This document shows, piece by piece, positions 30,201 to 39,210 of a DNA stretch of 64,000 nucleotides. The stretch covers positions 175,890-239,889 of the forward strand of contig NZ_GG749280.1 of assembly GCF_000160555.1 (NCBI RefSeq), in the 5' to 3' direction. The stretch is from Centipeda noxia ATCC 43541. Lineage in GTDB: Bacteria; Bacillota; Negativicutes; Selenomonadales; Selenomonadaceae. The notes under the pieces are model-generated. The model had not been told where the DNA came from and made no database searches. It saw only the letters and a program-made list of their open reading frames with translations. Both the position numbers and the translations under genes were made by a program. Position 1 is the stretch's first letter, and the number at the start of each line of letters is the position of its first letter.

Positions 30201-31886
30201 CTATCTCCCTCCCAGCACCATCTGGTCGAGCCGCTTGCCGCCCGGCACCATCGGCACGACATCCGCCTCCCGGGGCACGATGACGTCGATGAGACGCGCT
30301 CCCTTCTCGTGCAGCGCGCGCGGCAGCATCTCCGCAAATTCCTCCCGCGTCGTGATGCGGCAGGCATCGACTCCCATCGCCTCGGCGAGGCGCACGAAGT
30401 CCGTCTTGCCCTTCAGCTCCGATGCGGAGTAATGATGGCTGTAAAAGAGGCGCTGCCACTGTCCGACCATGCCGAGGATGGAGTTGTGTACAATGACGAT
30501 CTTCACATCAATGTCGTTGTCCGCCATCGTCGCCAGCTCCTGGCAGTTCATCATAATGCTTCCGTCCCCTGTGATGAGGACGACTTCCTTGTCCGGACAG
30601 GCGAGCTTCGCCCCGATCGCCGCCGGCAGGCCGTAGCCCATCGTGCCGAGTCCGCCCGAGGTGAGGAAGTGCCGCGGCTCGGTGCAGCCGAAGAACTGCG
30701 CAGCCCACATCTGATGCTGTCCCACATCGGTAACGCAGACCGCATCCTCATCGACGAGCGCGCGCACACGGCTGATCAGCTCCTCCGGACGAATCTCCGC
30801 TGACTCTTTCCACCCAAGCGGATGCGCGCGCTCCATGGAGAGCACATCGCCCAGCCACGAGCGGAAGCGGGTACGCAGATCCTCCTGACTGCCGTTCTTC
30901 AGAATATCGATGAGAGCGGGCAGCGTTTGGCGCAGATCGCCGATGACCGGAATATCAGCGCGCACATTCTTGTTCAGCTCCGCCGGATCAATATCGAAAT
31001 GGACGATCCGTGCCTTCGGCGCAAACGCCGCCGTATTTCCCGTCACGCGATCACTGAAGCGCGTACCGACTGCGAGGAGCAGGTCGCATTCCTGGATCGC
31101 CATATTGGATGCGTAGGCGCCGTGCATTCCTGCCATTCCCGTAAAGCCGTCCGTTCCCGCGGGAACCGCCCCGAGCCCCATCAGTGTCGCCACAGACGGC
31201 ATCCCCGTCAGAGCGATAATCTCGCGGATGTATTTGGCTGTATCCGAGAGCACGGCACCACCGCCGACAAAGAGCACGGGCCGATGCGCGGCAAAGACCG
31301 CCTCCGCCGCCTCCCATACCGCAGGTACCTCATAGGCGACCTCGCCGGTATATCCGTGCAGTTCGATCGTCTCCGGACAGCGATACTCGATTTCCGCATC
31401 GAATACGTCCTTCGCCACATCGATGACAACGACGCCCGGACGCCCCGTCCGCGCGATATAGAATGCCTCTTTTACCACGCGCGGCAGCTCGTTCACGTCC
31501 TTGACGAGGTAGTTATGCTTTGTGATCGGCGTCGTAATGCCGACGATGTCCGCCTCTTGGAACGAATCCTTTCCGATGTACGGATTCGCGACCTGTCCCG
31601 TGATGCAGACCATCGGAACGGAGTCCATATGCGCCGTCGCAATCCCCGTCACGAGATTCGTTGCCCCGGGCCCCGATGTCGCAAAGACCACGCCGACCTT
31701 CCCCGATGCTCTGGCATAACCGTCCGCCGCATGCGCCGCGCCCTGCTCATGGCGCGTGAGGATATGCGGGAAATTCGTCTGATATACTTCATCGTAAAGC
31801 GTGAGCACCGCGCCGCCCGGATACCCGAAGACGACCTCTACTCCCTCATGCCGAAGGCTCTCGAGAAGTGCCCGCGCACCATTCAT
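30201..31886 (-). CDS. ilvB: Acetolactate synthase catalytic (large) subunit
   Basis: 561 residues from ATG 31886; a TTG at 31892 is closer to AGGAGG and is an alternative start. VVFGYPGGAVLTLYDE and HEQGAAHAADGYARASGKVG (with the catalytic Glu) and the thiamine-diphosphate motif VLITGDGSIMMNCQEL are present. Condenses pyruvate (or pyruvate with 2-oxobutyrate) in branched-chain amino acid synthesis. No T-box leader is visible in the short upstream gap. Confidence 0.95.
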   Translation of the reverse strand: MNGARALLESLRHEGVEVVFGYPGGAVLTLYDEVYQTNFPHILTRHEQGAAHAADGYARASGKVGVVFATSGPGATNLVTGIATAHMDSVPMVCITGQVANPYIGKDSFQEADIVGITTPITKHNYLVKDVNELPRVVKEAFYIARTGRPGVVVIDVAKDVFDAEIEYRCPETIELHGYTGEVAYEVPAVWEAAEAVFAAHRPVLFVGGGAVLSDTAKYIREIIALTGMPSVATLMGLGAVPAGTDGFTGMAGMHGAYASNMAIQECDLLLAVGTRFSDRVTGNTAAFAPKARIVHFDIDPAELNKNVRADIPVIGDLRQTLPALIDILKNGSQEDLRTRFRSWLGDVLSMERAHPLGWKESAEIRPEELISRVRALVDEDAVCVTDVGQHQMWAAQFFGCTEPRHFLTSGGLGTMGYGLPAAIGAKLACPDKEVVLITGDGSIMMNCQELATMADNDIDVKIVIVHNSILGMVGQWQRLFYSHHYSASELKGKTDFVRLAEAMGVDACRITTREEFAEMLPRALHEKGARLIDVIVPREADVVPMVPGGKRLDQMVLGGR

Positions 31887-31975
31887 CAACAATAGAACTC
31901 CTCCTAAATACAATACGCACCATTCTATATAATATATTATAGGGCTTTCCGCTGTTTTTTACAAGCAGATGAATC

Positions 31976-32626
31976 TCAGAGGTGCTCGCTCGTCAAAGCG
32001 ACGGCATAGACATTGCGCGCACCTGCTCGTTTCAGCGTGCGTGCACACTCCGTCAGCGTCGCCCCCGTCGTCATAATATCATCCAAAAGCAGGATATCCT
32101 GCCCGCTGACATCCATCGCCTCCGTCACAGCAAAGGCTCCACGCAGTTCCCGCTGGCGTTCCGCACGCGTATGTTCATAGAGAGGAGCCGTCTCACGCGT
32201 ACGGACAAGCAGCGGGAGGAGCGCGATGTCATGCGCACGAAGCCATGACGCAAAGATCTCTTCCGTCTGATTAAAACCGCGCACTTTTTGCCGTGCACGC
32301 CCGAGGGGGACAGCAACGGCCGTGAGCGGCCGAGGCAGCTGCGCGAGCACCTCCTCCCCCTCCGCAAGCATCGCATGAAGATGAGGGAGCGCAGATTTTT
32401 TCTGTTGGTATTTCAGCGCGCGAAGGAGATCGCGCACTCCCTCACGGTAGTGTCCGAGCGTCCAAATCCCCGCAAGCTGCCGTGCGGTCTCCGGCGTACG
32501 AGCCAGTACGCGAACGCCGATCAGGCGCCGCGCACAGGCATGACAAAAGCCGCCGCGCCGCTCTACATAGGAAGAACAGTTGGGACAGCGCGGCGGAAAG
32601 AGAAAATTAAGCAGCGCATCAAACAT
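31976..32626 (-). CDS. comF: ComF family protein
   Basis: 216 residues from ATG 32626. The N-terminal four-cysteine zinc element (RCPNCSS ... FCHACARR) is followed by a phosphoribosyltransferase-like domain with PRPP motif ILLLDDIMTTGATLTEC. ComF homologues act with ComFA in DNA uptake in Gram-positives; comFA is not in the window. Confidence 0.9.
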   Translation of the reverse strand: MFDALLNFLFPPRCPNCSSYVERRGGFCHACARRLIGVRVLARTPETARQLAGIWTLGHYREGVRDLLRALKYQQKKSALPHLHAMLAEGEEVLAQLPRPLTAVAVPLGRARQKVRGFNQTEEIFASWLRAHDIALLPLLVRTRETAPLYEHTRAERQRELRGAFAVTEAMDVSGQDILLLDDIMTTGATLTECARTLKRAGARNVYAVALTSEHL

Positions 32627-32641
32627 GAGGACCGCCTCCAC

Positions 32642-33182
32642 CGATTTTCGGAAAAACTATTGCAAGACTTCCTTATTTATGATATGATAAATGCAGAAAA
32701 GAGATATATCTCCTAGATCGTAAATGAAGGAAAGGAGAATGTCTATTGACACAAAATCTGAGGCGCGGTGGCGCACTCTCCTGACAGGAATGCATCTTTG
32801 AAGAAGATTCGAGTCTGCATACTCTGCGGGAGCTCAGCCGGCATTGTGTCACGGGAGCTGGCCACGGCGCCGTCATCTCCGGTTTGCCGAGCAGATGACA
32901 TTGTTCCTTTGTACGATTCGTATTCGAAAACCAAGCGCGCAAATTGGATGATATCAGAGATCTCCAAAACGGTTTCAGCTGAACGTACAATATACGACAC
33001 GGACACACAGGAGATCCGTGCAGGTCGGACACACAACTGAATAAGGACGTGTACAACTTTTATGGCAACAGTTACATAAACCGGCAGCTTGCTCGAAACA
33101 GAGCGCTGTCGGTTTTTTCATGCGCGCCGCACATCCGGAGCAGAGTGCCGCATGCTGCGCACGGCGAGCGGCGGCCCCGCAA
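32642..33182. other. 541-base region without an assignable gene, with a possible degenerate plus-strand unit
   Basis: A clear ribosome-binding site (AAGGAAAGGAG) precedes an ATG at 32739 on the plus strand, but that frame stops after 20 codons (MSIDTKSEARWRTLLTGMHL). Different frames then look protein-like for short stretches, and a plus-strand terminator closes the region at 33118. This suggests a decayed gene, or a small peptide plus untranslated RNA. No family was recognised in any frame. Confidence 0.4.
33078..33118 (+). terminator. Terminator of the unassigned plus-strand unit
   Basis: CCGGCAGC...GCTGTCGG with an inner GCTC/GAGC stem, followed by T6. Its polarity shows a plus-strand transcript reads through 32,739-33,080. 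Confidence 0.75.
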
Positions 33183-34235
33183 TCATACATATATGACGTG
33201 TCCGCCGCTTGCCTTGCGCAGGCGGTTCATGATCGCAAGCCCGAGGCCGTCCGCACCTGTTCCCTCGGCGAGCAGAGAGGTGATGTCTGTATCGTCAAAG
33301 CAGCGGAGCGCATCGTAGAGGCAGGCGGCAAAGGCGCTATGATTGCCGCGCGCTCCGCAGTTGTATGTATGTTCTGCGGGGATAATCGCACGGAGCGCCG
33401 TAAGGGTCTCGTTGCTCGCAATAACGGCAGGACGTTCCCCTGCCGCCGTGCGCCGCAGGAACTCTGCGCGCAGCGCCGCCCTGATGTCATCTCCCATCCC
33501 TGCATAGACGGTGAGCGGCACGCGCGGCGCATAGTGCGTATACTTCATTCCGGGCGCGCGCGGCGCTTCGTTCGCCGCCGTGAGTGCCGCGTCGATACGC
33601 ACCTCGATCGCGGGCAGTTCCGCTGCAATCATCTCGCGCGTCACTGCACCAGGGCGCAGGAGCGTAAGAGCGCCTTCCTCCGTACAGTCGACGATGGTGG
33701 ACTCCACGCCGAGGCGACAGCTCCCGCCGTCGAGGATGAGCGGAATGCGCCCCGCCATATCTTCATAAACCATGGCCGCCGTCGTCGGACTCGGACGCCC
33801 CGAGGTATTCGCCGACGGCGCGGCAATCGGCACGCCCGCCGCGCGGATCAGCCGACGCGCAGCGGTGTGATCGGGGCAACGCACGCCGACGGTCGAAAGA
33901 CCGCCCGTCACGATGTCCGGGATATGCGCTGCCTTCGGCAGGATAACCGTGATCGGTCCCGGCGCAAAGGCCGTCAGCAGATGCGCCGCAAGCGGCGGCA
34001 TATTCGAGGTGACCTCATGCGCCATTGTAAGATCTGCGATATGGAGAATGAGCGGATTATCGGACGGTCGCCCCTTCGCCTCATAGATACGCGTGCATGC
34101 GGCCGCATCCAGACCGTTCGCGCCGAGCCCGTAGACTGTCTCCGTTGGAAACGCGACGAGTTCCCCGCTCTGAATGAGCCCAGCGGCGCGCTCAAAATCT
34201 ACGGATGATGTGGGGTGTAGTATCTCCGTATTCAT
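33183..34235 (-). CDS. sua5: L-threonylcarbamoyladenylate synthase (Sua5 type)
   Basis: 350 residues, the long Sua5 form with a C-terminal Sua5 domain (RAPGMKYTHYAPRVPLTVY). The catalytic YrdC domain has FPTETVYGLGANGLDA and YEAKGRPSDNPLILH (Lys, Arg and Ser that bind ATP and bicarbonate). Makes the precursor for tRNA t6A. Last gene of the DUF1385-prfA-prmC operon. Confidence 0.95.
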   Translation of the reverse strand: MNTEILHPTSSVDFERAAGLIQSGELVAFPTETVYGLGANGLDAAACTRIYEAKGRPSDNPLILHIADLTMAHEVTSNMPPLAAHLLTAFAPGPITVILPKAAHIPDIVTGGLSTVGVRCPDHTAARRLIRAAGVPIAAPSANTSGRPSPTTAAMVYEDMAGRIPLILDGGSCRLGVESTIVDCTEEGALTLLRPGAVTREMIAAELPAIEVRIDAALTAANEAPRAPGMKYTHYAPRVPLTVYAGMGDDIRAALRAEFLRRTAAGERPAVIASNETLTALRAIIPAEHTYNCGARGNHSAFAACLYDALRCFDDTDITSLLAEGTGADGLGLAIMNRLRKASGGHVIYV

Positions 34236-34246
34236 CGTGCCCCCCT

Positions 34247-35125
34247 CTACTCCGTATACCCAACAACAACCCTGTCGATTCCGCCAAGATCACGCAGGAT
34301 TTCCGTCCTCACAATGCGCGGATGCGCCGCTACGAGCGCCGCGGCATCCGCCGCCGCGCCGATGCCGACCTCAACGGCGATCGCACCACCGTTCTTCAGC
34401 ATGGACGGTGCCTCCGCCATCATGCGCCGGTAGAACACGAGTCCGTCCGCGCCGCCGTCGAGCGCAAGCCGCGGCTCATAGCCGCGCACCTCCGGCATCA
34501 GCCCCTCTATGTCTGCGGACGGGATGTACGGCGGATTCGAGAGGATCACATCATACGTCCGCCCCGCAAGGGGCACAAGCAGATCGCCCACATGAATCTC
34601 AATGCGCGTCGTCAGCCCGAGGCGCTCTGCATTCTCCCGTGCAGTATCCGCCGCAACCGGCGAGATATCAACCGCATCCGCATACGTATTCTCTGTATAG
34701 TGAAGAACAGAGAGTGCTATCGCGCCCGTCCCCGTACCGATATCGGCAGCGGTGAGGTCAGATGCTCCCGCTGCTCTGCGCGCACGCAGGAAATCCACGG
34801 CGAACTGGGCAAGGATCTCCGTATCGGGCCGCGGGATGAGCGTATCGCGGGTCACACGGAACTCCAGCCCCATGAACTCGCGCCTGCCGAGCAGATAGGC
34901 AAGCGGCACATGCGCTCCGCGCTCCTTTGCATAGGAGCGAAAAAGAGTGCGCGCGGCGGACGCGATCGGTTCATCGAAATGCACATAAAGATACGTTCGA
35001 TCTTTGCCGAGGACAGCAGAGAGCAGGACCTCGGCGTCAAGGCGCGGATTTTCGATGCCGCGCTCTTGAAAAAACTCCGCCGCCCATGTCAGCACACGGC
35101 GAATCGTCCAAACAGAGTCCGCCAT
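34247..35125 (-). CDS. prmC: Release factor glutamine methyltransferase PrmC
   Basis: 292 residues. The AdoMet motif TAADIGTGTGAIALSVLHY and the catalytic ILSNPPYIPSADIE are diagnostic. Methylates the Gln of the GGQ motif in release factors. The ATG overlaps the prfA stop by one base. Confidence 0.95.
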   Translation of the reverse strand: MADSVWTIRRVLTWAAEFFQERGIENPRLDAEVLLSAVLGKDRTYLYVHFDEPIASAARTLFRSYAKERGAHVPLAYLLGRREFMGLEFRVTRDTLIPRPDTEILAQFAVDFLRARRAAGASDLTAADIGTGTGAIALSVLHYTENTYADAVDISPVAADTARENAERLGLTTRIEIHVGDLLVPLAGRTYDVILSNPPYIPSADIEGLMPEVRGYEPRLALDGGADGLVFYRRMMAEAPSMLKNGGAIAVEVGIGAAADAAALVAAHPRIVRTEILRDLGGIDRVVVGYTE

Positions 35126-36189
35126 CAGTTCACCTGTTTCAGACGTTCCGCCTGATCCGCGGTGATGAGCCCCGCCAGAATCTCGTCCAGCTCGCCGTCG
35201 AGTACGGCGTCGATCTTATAGAGCGTCAGTCCGATGCGATGATCGGTCACACGTCCCTGCGGGAAGTTGTATGTGCGGATGCGTTCGCTGCGGTCGCCGG
35301 AGCCGACCTGACTGCGGCGGTCCGCCGCGACGGCATCCGCCTGTTCCTGCCGGGCACGGTCATAGAGACGTGCACGCAGCACCTTCATCGCCTTCTCGCG
35401 GTTTTTGAGCTGCGACTTCTCGTCCTGGCACTGTACGACAATGCCGCTCGGAATGTGCGTAATGCGGATGGCTGTCTCCGTACGGTTGACATACTGTCCG
35501 CCGGCGCCCGAAGCGCAGTAGGTATCGATGCGCAGATCGTTCGGATCGATTGTGACCTCCACATCCTCCGCCTCGGGCAGCACAGCGACCGTCACCGCAG
35601 ACGTATGGATGCGCCCGCCGGACTCAGTGACGGGAATGCGCTGCACACGATGCGTGCCGCTCTCATATTTCAGACGGCTGTATGCGCCGGCGCCATTTAC
35701 AAGAAAAGAGATTTCCTTAAACCCGCCGATCTCGGTCGGATTGCTGCTGAGGATCTCCGTCCGCCAGCCCTGACGCTCGGCATAGCGGGCATACATGCGG
35801 AAAAGGCTTGCGGCAAAAAGAGCCGCCTCCTCTCCGCCGACGCCGCCGCGGATCTCGACAATCACATTCTTGTCGTCATTTGGGTCGCGCGGCAGGAGGA
35901 GAATCGGCAGCTCCTGCGCAAGCTGATCGCGGCGCTCCTCCGCCTCGGCAATCTCCTCCTCGAGCATCGCCTTCATCTCGGCGTCCGCCTCGGCGAGCAG
36001 TCCCTGATCCTCTTCGATGGTCAAAAGCGCCTGCTGATAGGCGCTGTACGCCTCGACGATGGGAGTCAGAGCAGCGTGTTCACGTGTATAACGCTGCCAC
36101 TTTTCCATATCTGCCATCACTGCGGGGTCGCTGAGCAGGGCTTCCAGTTCGCGGTATTTATCCGCAACGGCATTCAGTTTGCTTAACAC
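35125..36189 (-). CDS. prfA: Peptide chain release factor 1
   Basis: 354 residues from a GTG start overlapping the end of the DUF1385 gene. [18 protein letters not shown] carries the GGQ peptidyl hydrolysis motif; [18 protein letters not shown] carries the P-x-T stop-codon-reading tripeptide. Terminates at UAA and UAG. Operon partner prmC modifies its GGQ. Confidence 0.96.
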   Translation of the reverse strand: MLSKLNAVADKYRELEALLSDPAVMADMEKWQRYTREHAALTPIVEAYSAYQQALLTIEEDQGLLAEADAEMKAMLEEEIAEAEERRDQLAQELPILLLPRDPNDDKNVIVEIRGGVGGEEAALFAASLFRMYARYAERQGWRTEILSSNPTEIGGFKEISFLVNGAGAYSRLKYESGTHRVQRIPVTESGGRIHTSAVTVAVLPEAEDVEVTIDPNDLRIDTYCASGAGGQYVNRTETAIRITHIPSGIVVQCQDEKSQLKNREKAMKVLRARLYDRARQEQADAVAADRRSQVGSGDRSERIRTYNFPQGRVTDHRIGLTLYKIDAVLDGELDEILAGLITADQAERLKQVN

Positions 36190-37097
36190 AATATGTCCTT
36201 TCGATAACTCCCGCTCCCCGCGGGAATATCCTCGGGCGGGAGCACCGCCTTGAGGCTTTCGATTGCGACCTCAACCATCTCGTCGTCCGGCGGACGCGTC
36301 GTCAGATACTGCAGCCAGAGCCCGGGCGTAATCAGAATACGCACGATGCGGTTCTCGCTGCGCCCCGCAAAGCGGATGATCTCATAGGAGACGCCCGCAA
36401 CGACGGGCAGGACGGCAAGACGGCTCAGAATGCGCAGCCAGAGATCGGGCCAGCCGAAGAATACGTGGAACACGATCGCGATGACCATGACGATGAGGAG
36501 GAAGTTCGTACCGCAGCGCGGATGCAGGCGCGGGAATTTCTGCACGTTCTCCACTGTCAGCGCCTCGCCGGCCTCGTAGCAGTGGATCGTTTTGTGCTCG
36601 GCGCCGTGGTACTGAAAGACGCGGCGGATCCCGCCCATCCATGAGATACCCCAGATATAGAGAAGGAATACCGCGAGACGGATCCCCCCCTCAATGAGAT
36701 TGAACACGATCGGGTCGTTCGTGTACGCCGCAGCCAGATGCGCCGCTCCCGTCGGGATGACGATAAAGAGTACGCTTGCGAGGACAAGCGCAAAGAGGAT
36801 CGTCAGGGCAATCTCCTTCTTCGTCATCTGCTCGTCCTCCTCGCCCGCCGCCTGTGCGGAGAACGAGAGGGCACGCATCCCGATGACCAGGGACTCGACC
36901 ATGATGACAGAGCCGCGGATCAGCGGCAGGTTGAGCACGGGATATCGGTCACGGATGGAGGTGACGGGATGCATCTCCACCGCGATCTCCCCGTTTGGAA
37001 GGCGAACGGCAGTTGCTGTCTTTGCCGCATCGCGCATCATCACGCCCTCGATGACCGCCTGCCCGCCGACCGCAAGGTCCGTTATTTTCTTTGGCAT
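36183..37097 (-). CDS. DUF1385 membrane protein
   Basis: 304 residues, with GAAGGAG before the [44 protein letters not shown] and [14 protein letters not shown] are DUF1385 hallmarks. Four to five membrane segments. Often encoded between rpmE and prfA in Firmicutes; biochemical role unknown. The conserved His/Cys motifs suggest metal binding (inference). Confidence 0.9.
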   Translation of the reverse strand: MPKKITDLAVGGQAVIEGVMMRDAAKTATAVRLPNGEIAVEMHPVTSIRDRYPVLNLPLIRGSVIMVESLVIGMRALSFSAQAAGEEDEQMTKKEIALTILFALVLASVLFIVIPTGAAHLAAAYTNDPIVFNLIEGGIRLAVFLLYIWGISWMGGIRRVFQYHGAEHKTIHCYEAGEALTVENVQKFPRLHPRCGTNFLLIVMVIAIVFHVFFGWPDLWLRILSRLAVLPVVAGVSYEIIRFAGRSENRIVRILITPGLWLQYLTTRPPDDEMVEVAIESLKAVLPPEDIPAGSGSYRKDILC

Positions 37098-37136
37098 GAT
37101 TCTCCTTCATATTGCTTGTATATGTATTGTGCAATG

Positions 37137-37290
37137 TCCCTGAGCGAGCCCTAGTAAGGCAAGTACGTAAAGCGTGCGGCTCGCCCCCGGCGCACTTCTT
37201 TCGCTCAAGTGCAGTGAGTTCGTTTAAGAAGTGCGCCGGTATCTAGGCGAACGAGCACGCGATCCCTTGCGGACTAAGCGTTCGCGTGAG
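37137..37290. other. Structured element with three inverted repeats upstream of the DUF1385 operon
   Basis: Three consecutive inverted repeats: GCGAGCC 37144-37150 / GGCTCGC 37178-37184; CCGGCGCACTTCTT 37187-37200 / AAGAAGTGCGCCGG 37226-37239 (14 bases, perfect); GCGAACG 37247-37253 / CGTTCGC 37279-37285. It lies between the rpmE terminator and DUF1385 and is probably a 5' leader on the minus strand. No ORF accounts for it. Confidence 0.6.
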
Positions 37291-37311
37291 GGTCCCGCGG
37301 CGACAAGTATA

Positions 37312-37350
37312 AAAAAAGAGACTATCACACGATCTCTCGTGCAATAGCCC
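37312..37350 (-). terminator. Terminator of rpmE
   Basis: On the minus strand GGCTATTGCACGA-gaga-TCGTGTGATAGTC, an 11-13 base stem with a T-G pair, followed by T7. It separates rpmE from the DUF1385 operon. Confidence 0.85.
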
Positions 37351-37404
37351 CTCCCTGTTTGCATGCGGTGAACAGGCAAGGCGCAGTGCACCTCACCGGT
37401 TCTG

Positions 37405-37605
37405 CTATTTCTTTGCGTAGCGCTTTTGGAACTTCTCGATGCGTCCGCCCGCCTGAACGTCACGCTGACGTCCCGTGAAGAACGGATGGCACTTCGAGCA
37501 AACGTCGACACGCAGATCCTCCTTCGTCGAACCCGTCGTGAACTTGTTGCCGCAACCGCAGGTCACCGTTGCTTCGAAGAATTCCGGATGGATGCCCTCT
37601 TTCAT
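37405..37605 (-). CDS. rpmE: 50S ribosomal protein L31 (zinc-binding form)
   Basis: 66 residues from ATG 37605, with GAGGTG 7 bases upstream. [20 protein letters not shown] and [15 protein letters not shown]; the four cysteines C16, C18, C36, C39 are the zinc site of the C+ form. HPFFTG is the family signature. Monocistronic, with its own promoter and terminator. Confidence 0.96.
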   Translation of the reverse strand: MKEGIHPEFFEATVTCGCGNKFTTGSTKEDLRVDVCSKCHPFFTGRQRDVQAGGRIEKFQKRYAKK

Positions 37606-37727
37606 GCAGATACACCTCGTTTCTTTTGCCGGATACAAGCATGCTCGTGCACACTTGGTTGAACTCGATGCGTGCGCATCAAGAACGAAGGTCTTGGAAT
37701 CAGACGCCCGGCGTCCAATACCGAGCA
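37606..37727 (-). promoter_or_regulatory. rpmE 5' leader
   Basis: About 115 bases of untranslated leader from the predicted start (~37721) to the ATG. It contains a GACGCC-g-GGCGTC dyad and a GATGC/GCATC dyad, so an L31-dependent regulatory RNA is possible. Match to a known leader family not tested. Confidence 0.4.
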
Positions 37728-37756
37728 AGTATAGCATAAAACAGAGCGGCGCGCAA
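37728..37756 (-). promoter_or_regulatory. rpmE promoter
   Basis: On the minus strand, -35 TTGCGC (37751-37756), 17-base spacer, -10 TATACT (37728-37733). Confidence 0.7.
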
Positions 37757-37760
37757 GTAT

Positions 37761-39044
37761 TTACTCCATCTTGTCGAGTATAATGCGCGAAACGCGCGTC
37801 CCGAAGAAGAAATTCCAAATCCACTTTACAGAGACCGTGAAGTCCGCATATCGCCCCGCAAGGCGAATGAGATGAACGAACATCCATGCAAACCACGCAA
37901 AGAACCCACTTGCCTTCATCATAAAGCCGAGCACGGGGAAGGGGCCGTTCATGACTGCTTCGCCTTTGCCGATCGTCGCCATCGCGCCGAGGTCACGATA
38001 AACGAATTTACCGAGCTGATCCGGAGACCTGCCGGAGATGAGCGCCATGATGTTCTTCTTGACCTGCGCCGCCTCCTGCGTCGCGACCGGCGCAACCGTC
38101 GGGAGCGGACGCTCCGTCCCGTGGTGGAAATTCGCGCAGTCGCCGATGGCAAAGACGCGCTCGCTGCCCTTCACCAGGAGATTCTCCTCGACGACGACGC
38201 GCCCCGCACGGTCCACCTCGCCGCCGCAGTCCTTGATGAAGTCCTGCGCGCGCACGCCCGCAGCCCAGATCACGGTCTTTGTCGCAATGGTCTCCCCGCT
38301 GCTGAGCTTAAGCTCATTGCCGTCATACTCGGTCACCGCGGTATTGAGACGAACATCAACGCCCTTCTTGCGCAGGACGTCGATCGTATGCTGCTGGAGG
38401 TCCGGCGGCACCATCGGGAGAACGCTGCCCATGGCCTCGAGAAGGCTCACGTGAACCTCGTCGAAATCGATCGAATGGAATTCCTTCTTAAAGATATCGA
38501 TCAGCTCTGCCAGGGCACCTGCCATCTCGATCCCCGTCGCACCGCCGCCGACGATAACGAAATTGAGATGACGGCGGCGTTCGTCCGTCATAGAGGGATC
38601 GGTCTTCTTCGATGCACGCTCAAACTCGTGAATGATATGGCTGCGCAGCGTGATTGCTTCCTCGAGGGTCTTCATCGCAAAGGAATTGCGGGCAACGCTC
38701 TCGTTGCCGAAGAAATTTGTCGTGGCCCCCGCCGCAAGCACAAGGTAGTCATAGGGGATCTCGCCGTGATCCGTGAGGAGAGCACGGCGCGTCTGATCCA
38801 CGCCCGTCGCCTTGGCGAGGAAAAATTCTACATTCTTATAGTCTTTGAAAAACTCTCGTGTGGGGTAGGCAATTTCTCCCGCGGACAGGACCGCCGTGCT
38901 TACCTGATAAAGGAGCGGCTGAAACAGATGATAGTTATGTTGATCCACGAGCGTAATCCGCAGCTTTTCCTTGGCAAGTTCCTTGGCGAGATGAACGCCG
39001 CCAAAACCGGCGCCGACGATGACAACATGTTGCTTATCTGCCAT
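37761..39044 (-). CDS. ndh: Type II NADH dehydrogenase (NDH-2)
   Basis: 427 residues from ATG 39044. Two Rossmann motifs: [18 protein letters not shown] (FAD) and [20 protein letters not shown] (NADH). [17 protein letters not shown] and [10 protein letters not shown] are typical of NDH-2. The C-terminal ~50 residues contain a hydrophobic and an amphipathic segment for membrane attachment. Passes electrons from NADH to quinone without pumping protons. Confidence 0.93.
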   Translation of the reverse strand: MADKQHVVIVGAGFGGVHLAKELAKEKLRITLVDQHNYHLFQPLLYQVSTAVLSAGEIAYPTREFFKDYKNVEFFLAKATGVDQTRRALLTDHGEIPYDYLVLAAGATTNFFGNESVARNSFAMKTLEEAITLRSHIIHEFERASKKTDPSMTDERRRHLNFVIVGGGATGIEMAGALAELIDIFKKEFHSIDFDEVHVSLLEAMGSVLPMVPPDLQQHTIDVLRKKGVDVRLNTAVTEYDGNELKLSSGETIATKTVIWAAGVRAQDFIKDCGGEVDRAGRVVVEENLLVKGSERVFAIGDCANFHHGTERPLPTVAPVATQEAAQVKKNIMALISGRSPDQLGKFVYRDLGAMATIGKGEAVMNGPFPVLGFMMKASGFFAWFAWMFVHLIRLAGRYADFTVSVKWIWNFFFGTRVSRIILDKME

Positions 39045-39210
39045 AATAAACCCCACTCCTTATCGAAATAGCGGAAACATCACGCAATCGGTTCTCCCTC
39101 GCCCGCGAAAGAGCCGCAAATGATACATTTCAATCTCATGTGGTACATCATACCATGTTTCCCAAGAAATTCAATAGGATTTTTCGCGGGACAGGCCTCT
39201 TGACGGCACT

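Noticed and set aside
31887-31975. T-box or attenuator before ilvB
   Set aside because: The gap is too short and contains no T-box sequence or terminator/antiterminator pair.
32739-32830. prfB-like programmed +1 frameshift (CTT TGA at the end of the 20-codon frame)
   Set aside because: The needed Shine-Dalgarno-like stimulator is not at the right distance, and the shifted frame stops again after about 33 codons without resembling a known protein.
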